The notes under the pieces are model-generated. The model saw only the letters and a list, made by a program, of their open reading frames with translations. It searched no databases and was not told the DNA's origin. Of a DNA stretch of 64,000 nt, positions 56,981 to 64,000 are shown piece by piece; within the stretch, counting starts at the first letter, position 1; each line of letters begins with the position of its first letter. The stretch covers positions 248,001 to 312,000 of the forward strand of contig JAJSPD010000053.1 in the NCBI GenBank assembly GCA_021307315.1, in the 5' to 3' direction. Source of the stretch: Bisporella sp. PMI_857 (Eukaryota > Ascomycota > Leotiomycetes > Helotiales > Helotiaceae). The translations under genes were made by a program, and so were the position numbers.

Positions 56981-59348
56981 ATGGCTGTGACAGCAGAAAG
57001 CTTGTGAGTTTGTATTTGTGCAATCCAGCTGACAAGTACTAATACATCCACTTTCATCAGCCACCAGGCCACAGACTCACTCATTCTCCCGGATCAACGT
57101 CTATATTATCAAACTTCTATTTTCTCCAGGTACCAAGCCCGTTGGCTGATATCAAGTCGATCAACCTAACAAGAAGCCAGTCATTGGCAGTTGCGATCAC
57201 TGATCGCCAGTCCAGAACAAGATGTGATATATTATCCAGGCGAATCCAACATCTACGCCCTCTATACGAAAACCAAGGAACGCCAGCTTATAACATCACT
57301 TCCATTCGTTCCACGCTGTCTCACAGTCGCAGGAGGATGGATATGTTGCGGAGGCCATAATGGCAACTTTGCGGTCGTTTCTTTGAATGATGGCAGACGG
57401 GGTGCGGAAACTATCCCTAGTTTAGGATCTGATCCTGATGCGAGACTACCCATGGAACTAAATCCACCCCGAAGAACGTTATCAAGAACCATATCACCTC
57501 CTTCTCGCAGATCTCGAAGTCCTAGATATCCAATATCAGCAAATGTGAAGAAGATTGGAGTTGAGACTAAGAAGAATGACGATGCCATCAATAACTGTAC
57601 GACTTTATGGTTTCCTAAGGATCCACCATCTGAGAGAACATATAAATCACCAGTTGCGGTCATTGCGAATAATGACTGCTCTGTTTATATCTTGGATCTG
57701 GAGGATTCAGAGATATTGGAGAGATTTGTCTACCCTTCCTGCGTCAATCGGGCTGAAATATCGCCAGATGGTGAACTTCTCGTAGCTGTTACGGATGATC
57801 CTTTCCTATACATATATCAAAGGAGAAGAAGACAAGAGCTCACTCCTGGGCTATTCAGTGCGGTGGAACATTATGAATGGTATCCTGCCTGCCGTATCCA
57901 ACTCACAGGGCAGAAATTAAGTGAATTGTCGAATATGAAAGGTTCTTTCGCGTTGTCATTCTCTAGCTCAGGAAAATATCTCGCTGTTTCAACTCAACGA
58001 GGCGTCATCTCTATATTCGATACACGATCTCTTGTGGACGAGCGTACTGAGCCCTTGTCGATATTTTCTTCTTCGAGACCTGACTCGCCTCTGGGAGCAG
58101 TGCGAGCAATGGAATTCTCTCCTGGGTCGGTTGATCTCCTTGCATGGACTGAATCCAATGGCAAAGTTGAGGTAGCTGAGTGAGTAGTAATTTCTCGATT
58201 CCATATCATGAACCTCATGTAAAGTGCAAAGTTTCAAATATGAGCATCGTTACAAACATAATCTGCACCTTACATACATCTATCTTGCTTAAAAGGCTAA
58301 TATAGGTATACATAGTATTCGAACACTCTTCACTTCACGGCAACTACTTAATGTTGACAGCCGCCGAGATGAGTTCGAAAAAATTTATATATCTGACAGA
58401 CCAGAATCGGTTAGCTCCCGCCGACGCAACTTACGCTCCAGCTCTCCTTCCTTGATACAAGACTACTTGGGACTAGACTTTGATGCAAGACAGTTGAGGC
58501 AGATGGCGCGTGATATGCTGGATAGACATCAAGCACCAATTACACCCGAAGAACAGGAGATTTTACAAGCACATCGGGTTGCTCGTCGTCAACGAGATGC
58601 TAACGCTGCTCTTGCAGACGCTGAAAGTCTTCTCTGGGGTCAAGGCAATCCTAGTAGTAGTCTTCTAGAGTCACTTGGTGTCGGACCTACAAGTACAAGC
58701 TCCAGTCGCAATCCCATTCCACCACTGCGAACTTTCCGAGTTTCGTCGAACTCAGAACGAAATCCGTCCTTTAGATCGATTATACATGATAGAGAGCGAC
58801 GAGAAGTGGAACATCAGCCTCGAAGACGGCCTTCTATCATATTAGCTACGGCAGAGCGTGCTATGGAGCACGAGAATATTGCCGCTAGCTCCGGTAGACA
58901 TGGAAATGATACCTCGACAAGCTTAGAACAGTTGACAATCACAACGCCATGTCTTCCCGAGCCAAGCTCAAATCCTTGGGAGGGCATTGATGCATTGTGT
59001 ATACCGCAGCAGGAATCCTCGGGTCTGCGAGTTACACGCGATGTTGATGCAAGGACAGCGTCAAGGCAGCCATGGCGACCACTCGGGAATCTCGTCTCGG
59101 TAGTTCGTGAAGGAAGCGATGGGGCTTGGAGGTCTGTGTACCGTCCCAGAGTCGATGATGAAGAAGAGCGGTCACCACATACCATGGGTATATGCTGGAG
59201 CCCAGATGGGAAAATACTGTAAGTTATCACCTCCATTATTCGATATTATGCTAATTCTGTCAGATACGTAGGCGCTGAGGACGGTATCTATGAATATCAT
59301 GTAAATATGAATGGAAGGAAGATGGCTCCAAGCATTGTGTTACGTTAG
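56981..59348 (+). CDS. WD40-like propeller protein with DUF2415
   Basis: Five exons (56981-57003, 57061-57129, 57181-58179, 58361-59218, 59264-59348) in phase, 677 residues. The N-terminus (MAVTAESFHQATDSLILPDQ) and the SHWQLRSLIASPEQDVIYYP segment begin a beta-propeller. Repeated blades include CLTVAGGWICCGGHNGNF, AVIANNDCSVYILDL, ISPDGELLVAVTDDPFLYIY and FSSSGKYLAVSTQRGVISIF. A disordered insert (residues ~370-630) carries a helical segment (DYLGLDFDARQLRQMARDML). The C-terminal blade MGICWSPDGKILYVGAEDGI is the DUF2415 block. The family is widespread in fungi; its function is not settled, and a scaffold role is likely. The small exons 1 and 2 are supported by phase and by the propeller start. 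Confidence 0.85.
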
Positions 59349-61611
59349 GTGTATTCTACAAGGCGCAAGGAGTTGCATGTTGAAGGCACTCATTATGTAT
59401 GATATTGGTTTTGGCATGGATGTAAAAATGAGCTGGATTACTAATGGCGCATACGGAAGGCTCAAGAAACATATGCATGGAAGGCTATGTCTTTGAATAG
59501 CGAATTGGCATCTGACACGGAAGCTCAATTATGTTGATACTCTGCTTCGTCGGCCGGTGATGCTGCGAGTTCTTGTAATGCAGTTTCTGGTTATAGTGGC
59601 AACTTGGTTAGGTCTTCGTTGAGAACTACCATTGACCCTTACCTCAGACCCTTTATCTCAGTTTCCATGGTCACGCTTCTTATAATCGATAACTGAAGGA
59701 GAAGGAAGATGATTAGATTCTTACATCTATTCAAGTGGGCGTGGAGGCTATAAAACCTGTGTGGGGATAGATACCCATGATATTCTATGGTTCTAAAAGC
59801 GCTTCCATGTGCAAGAACTCCCCGGCACTGCCATTCGCTCACCTATGTATTTTCTGCAATATGAAGAAGAGCATTGAAAATATCACATAAAAAAGCTAAG
59901 TTTTGGCTATTTACTTTCAAGGTGCGGTTGGATTCCGCGAGAGTTTTACAAGGAGTTATTCGTGAATGACAAGACACCATCGAAAATATCCGTTGCGTAA
60001 CACTTGAACTATGCCTGGGACATGTAGTTTATAGTATATGAGGTAAACGAGAAAATACGCGCTGCTTGAATTGTTTAGAACCAAGTCTTTCTAGGTATAA
60101 GACAGCAAGTTAAGCAGAGCTGTTTGAGACAAGACAAAATTAAGCGGAAAGAATGTTTTCGTATAATATTTCTAAGTTATTGTCAAGGACCTAAATATTA
60201 ACAGCGAACTTACGGTTCACAACAACTGAGACCCTGCGGTTCAAGCAAGAAAGATTAATACAAGTAAGTATTTAGGCCTGTGCTATGAATACATAATAAC
60301 CTTTGAAGTTCTTATTAACTAGAGATTCGAACACCATGCTAGTTGGCACGTACTAATATTGAATCTTGCCGCTTTATATGGTTTCTTCGTTAAAAGATTA
60401 GTGAAAGAACATAACTCAGGTATTAGCTTACACAGAGAAGAAAATAGCAATCCCGTTCTCATTGTTTCTTTTGGGGTCCTTTCTACTTCTCAAATGAGAA
60501 TCGATTCGGCAGTCATCACTGACTGTTTGCTCGTGTATAGAGGCAATAAAAGAATAGATGCTAAAACCAAGAACTTTTCACTAACAGATGCAGACACAGC
60601 AGTTGACTTCAGGGGAGAGACAAGATCCGTGTTTTCTTACCTAACAGTCGAATATATCTCAAGCTTCTCAAGGGTTGAATGTCATAATAACAAGGCTCGC
60701 CTGAAGTAAGAGATCGGTTGCAAAAGTTTGGAACAAACTAGCATGTTGACACCAAAATATCATCTCGTTAGAGCAGCAGCAAAGGATTGCTTGACAACAA
60801 GTGGAGTCAAGAGGTGTACATAGGGATTGAAGTATCACAGCACCCTTATAACTTACATGCATTCATTCTCACACGCCCCGATTAGTTGTTTACACGCAAG
60901 AAAACCTATGTGACCACAGAGCATCCACAAAATCTTCATGCCTCCACTGTCCCAAGCGTATGGTTACATGCAATAAGTTAAGAAATGGACATCGTAGAAA
61001 GGGCATTTCTTATATAAAAATAGAGCGCTCTGTCTGCCGATACTTCTCCCCTTCCATAGAGCTGAAATGAATTTTCAACTTGACACCCAAAGTGATTTCT
61101 ACAGACAGTTCGCTAACCAGTGTGAGGCTACCCTTGTCTGTGATACATGATTGTTAACCAGTGTATAATATGATTACCTGCTTCAAGGGGTTTGTGCATG
61201 CTATAATTAATGACGTTTTCCTTGTCGAGAGCAAGCCGGACAAGAAGCCTATTTTCACCATTGGATAAGGAGTTCAACGCAGGGGGTTCAAAAACCATGC
61301 TTTCGGGAATCCACATTATAGGTTCAGGTGATCTTTTGAACTAAAGCAAGCCAGAATAGCTATAGAAGGCGTTGTTCCGCAACAATGAATCATACATTAG
61401 CAGCAATAACGCTGGAGTCTATAGAATATTGCAGACCCAAGAAGACAAGACCATCTCATGTGGTATCATTACAGCACTTGCTTATGTGAACTTTTGCCAT
61501 TAAATGGGGGAAGAATGTGTCCCCTTTCGCTCACACATGACATAGAGCGTGGGACATGCGGAAACACTTGGTGACATTATACTATGCACATATCATACCC
61601 ACTTACCGAAT
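59349..61611. other. Intergenic, about 2.3 kb
   Basis: Convergent gap between the DUF2415 gene and END3. One 116-codon open frame on the plus strand (60359-60709) has no ATG near its start and no recognisable motif. I do not call it a gene. Nothing else was supported. Confidence 0.45.
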
Positions 61612-62886
61612 CTATCGCCCAGACTTTTCATACTCAATCTCCTGTCTCAAGTCTGCCAAAACCTGTTCCCTTGACCTCGAATGCGCCTCAAGGCCATCTA
61701 CCTGTTCCTTAACCGTCGCAATCTCATCTGCAACACCTTTCAGGCTCGCTCCCACCTTGCTCTTCCCTTCCCCACTCTCTAGATCTCTTAGCTCTCTCCT
61801 CTTATAATCCAATAGTTGCTCCAATTCCCTCTTCACCAGCGCAGGTTTCGTGTCTCGTCTACCACCATGCCGCTTTGCAGCCGCAGCTTCGACTTTTTCG
61901 ACTTTCGCCTCCAGCTCCGCAAGTTGTTTCTTGAGCCGCACTTCCTCCCAGTCTTCCGTGGTCTTGGTGCTTGAGAAGTCCGTGCCAGAAGAATTGTATG
62001 TGCTCTTTCCTATCCGTCCCAGGTATGCCTCTCCAAATTTTGCTTTCCGACCAGTGCTTGTTTCTTCGTTGCCACTCGTTCCCCACCTTTGTGCTGGCGA
62101 CGATGTGCGCTGATTGTCAACTTGATAGTCAATTCGGTTTCGCTCGAAGCTTGATCGCAAAGACGGAGGCACTGTACGAGGGATGCGATATCCTTCGTGT
62201 CGATTGTTAAGGATGTGCAAGAAGGCTAGACAAGCATCTTTAGAAATTGGCGCAGATGATGCTGGGTCGTGCGGGTTGGCTGTTGGATTGACCAATTTCC
62301 ATGCATTTCGAATATCTGTATCTGGCACATCCAGCGAGGAGTAAAGTGTATCTAATGATTCAACTTTCCACAATGTTAGCTCGAATGCTTAGAACGGATC
62401 TGCAGACCTACAAGTGATGTCTCCCCTCCGATCCCGATTCGCATCATATATCTCCTCATACTTTGCTTTATCCGAAGGGCTCATATACCAATCAAAGCCA
62501 TCCTTCAAGCCCGGCGTATCATCCTCATCCTCCACCCGTTCAAAATGCACCTGTCTTCCCGTAAGAGCACGATTCGCCTGCACCAAATGCGCCTTTGACT
62601 CAGGCACTAACCAGTCTGGCAAACTCGCCGGCACATCCGCATATTCTCCATTGACCAAGTCGAATATCAATCGCATGGCTACGCAGAACTCCTCAAAGTC
62701 GAGATTGCCGTCGTTGTCGACATCCGCGAGATCCCATATCCGCTCAAGCTGGTCGTCCCGCAGTTGACTGTTTTTCAACACTGGCGCAGCTTGCGAGCCT
62801 GTGAGGTGCGTGCCGCCATTTGAGAGAGATGCGAAAATCTCCCAGTATTTCTCGATCTCGCTCTGTTCTATGCGCTTATTGGACAT
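61612..62886 (-). CDS. END3: Actin/endocytosis complex protein End3
   Basis: Minus strand, two exons (62886-62412 and 62363-61612), 408 residues. The first EH domain contains an EF-hand-like loop ([20 protein letters not shown]) that binds NPF motifs. The second, degenerate EH region follows ([20 protein letters not shown], then [18 protein letters not shown]). The C-terminal third is a coiled coil with End3 repeats ([18 protein letters not shown]). In yeast End3 joins Pan1 and Sla1 at endocytic actin patches. No ATG lies upstream in the open frame, so 62886 is the start. Length is close to other filamentous-fungal End3 proteins. Confidence 0.95.
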
Positions 62887-63355
62887 CTTCGGTGATTGTG
62901 GAACGCTCGGGAGGTAGTAAAAGGTCAAATGCTTTCGTGGTTGTAGAGGGATTATAAGTGCGTCAATCTGGAGTTCGGCTTTCTGTTGAGTAATGAGGAG
63001 TAATTGCGACAAAAGCGCCTCGCTCAGGGCTACGAGTATCTGCGTTGAGAATATGAGGACGTTAACCAGTAGAAGCTATGATCATTTGGGGGGCCGTGCG
63101 ACGACTTTGCCAAGCACATACTTTCTAGCGTCGCTTAGAAAATAGGGGCGACCAAGATTACGTTTAGGGGACCATAATTCATTGTTTTCTTTAGGTATAA
63201 TTACTATACATAATCTCAAATTTAGTGGCATGGAAAGAGAATACCCGTTTCCTGCTTTCCAACAAGCCGAGATTAAACTCATCATTGATCCTATGAGCTT
63301 GTTAGGAGTTTGTAGACACCACGGGGATATGATGTGCCCATGTAGATCCTATCCT
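62887..63355. other. Intergenic, 469 bp
   Basis: END3 promoter and 3' flank of the last gene. No feature seen. Confidence 0.4.
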
Positions 63356-64000
63356 TCAGAAGCTATGCTTGAACCCTAAATCGTCTTCCTTTGTCTGAAG
63401 ATAATTTTCTGGGAAACTATAGCGCTGTGCCATCGACGGCTCAGCCTGATTAATTTCTTGATGGGAGGGGTTTTCTTCTGGGAGCTGTGATAACTCGGTG
63501 GCAGATATAGCAACCGTAGATGAAGGGTCTTGTGTCATAAACGCACGATCCCAAGCATTTACTGGCTCCAATGAAGCAGTCCACCGTAGTGATTCAGCAG
63601 CAAATGAGCCTGTCGGATAGGTAGGAAATATGCGCTCTTTCGAGCTGCCTTGACTGTTTCCGTCCATGTGCAACGCTCCTCTTTCCCATGGCTTTGGTAA
63701 CAAGTTCGGAGGAAAGGAGTTCATTACGCCGGTAGCTTGTATTGCCATCCAAGTCGAAGAGTCCTTGGTTTGGATGCAAATCTGATTTTGACTGCCCGCT
63801 TGATGTTGGTGTCTCATATAGTTCTGGCGATGCTTCTGATCCTGTTCGTGCATTTGCTGGGGATCAAGTTGATTTTGACTATCAACCAAGCCAATAAATC
63901 GAGATTTTTTGCTGTTTGGGCCGGGCAGAACTTGGATTTTTCTGACTCCCTCGTCAACCATGTATGGTGCTGGAGATAAAATAGCCTGTTTTGTTGTATA
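63356..64000 (-). CDS. Gln-rich protein, 5' part outside window
   Basis: Minus strand. The frame is open from the window edge to TGA at 63356-63358. An ATG lies at 63961, but the frame stays open upstream of it with a continuing protein-like sequence (ILSPAPYMVDEGVRKIQVLP), so the gene probably extends beyond 64000. The visible ~215 residues are rich in Gln, Asn, His and Ser (QMHEQDQKHRQNYMRHQHQ) and lack a membrane helix or known domain. The C-terminus ends GFKHSF. Such Q/N-rich composition is common in fungal transcriptional regulators, but I would not assign one. This is the C-terminal portion only. Confidence 0.5.
   Translation of the reverse strand, partial: YTTKQAILSPAPYMVDEGVRKIQVLPGPNSKKSRFIGLVDSQNQLDPQQMHEQDQKHRQNYMRHQHQAGSQNQICIQTKDSSTWMAIQATGVMNSFPPNLLPKPWERGALHMDGNSQGSSKERIFPTYPTGSFAAESLRWTASLEPVNAWDRAFMTQDPSSTVAISATELSQLPEENPSHQEINQAEPSMAQRYSFPENYLQTKEDDLGFKHSF

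Noticed and set aside
60359..60709. 116-codon plus-strand ORF in the gap before END3
   Set aside because: No ATG near its start, no motif and no splice partner; the length is not convincing in 2.3 kb of non-coding DNA.
1..64000. CRISPR arrays, bacterial operons, riboswitches
   Set aside because: The sequence is fungal nuclear DNA; the tandem repeats found are coding ANK/WD40 units or transposon ends with no spacer structure.

Overview
The window is nuclear DNA of a filamentous ascomycete (Pezizomycotina). The evidence is short GT-AG introns of about 45-70 bp (one likely GC-AG), HET, NACHT, DUF6594 and NPC2-type gene families, a fused LeuC-LeuD isopropylmalate isomerase, and a Tad-like LINE. 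A leotiomycete relative is my best guess from the general look of the conserved proteins, but that is not proven. All exon structures are my own splicing of the raw sequence. Where I give exon borders, the reading phase closes across each intron.

The window has two halves. Positions 1 to about 28.7 kb are an accessory, repeat-rich segment. It holds a 5'-truncated ankyrin-repeat gene with eleven near-identical 105-bp units, and a lone LINE gag ORF lying between copies of a ~150-bp repeat. Next come inverted-repeat elements and an intact HET-NACHT-WD40 NOD-like receptor (about 1,423 aa) whose WD40 units are almost identical. A degraded Tad-like LINE (11.8-17.6 kb) follows. After it lie a frameshifted helical ORF, a small cysteine-rich secreted protein with a disrupted start, a multi-pass membrane protein, a 136-aa orphan, a DUF6594 membrane protein with an apparent frameshift, and a caspase-fold protein with a hydrophobic C-terminus.

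From 29.4 kb to the end the window is gene-dense and conserved. In order it carries LEU1, an 884-aa orphan membrane-tail protein, NUR1, VMA7, NPC2, L-2-hydroxyglutarate dehydrogenase, a 357-aa single-TM protein, a PH-domain protein, a 347-aa coiled-coil protein, eIF3g (TIF35), mitochondrial Hsp70 (SSC1), a DUF2415 beta-propeller protein, END3, and the 5'-open part of a glutamine-rich protein. NUR1/VMA7 and SSC1/DUF2415 are divergent pairs.

The most interesting biology is in the left half. Two genes carry internally homogenised repeat arrays (ANK and WD40), the mark of fast-evolving recognition proteins. They share a 29-kb segment with a caspase-like protein and membrane proteins that could act as cell-death executors. 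That functional link is inference; the repeats, domains and frame breaks are read directly from the sequence.
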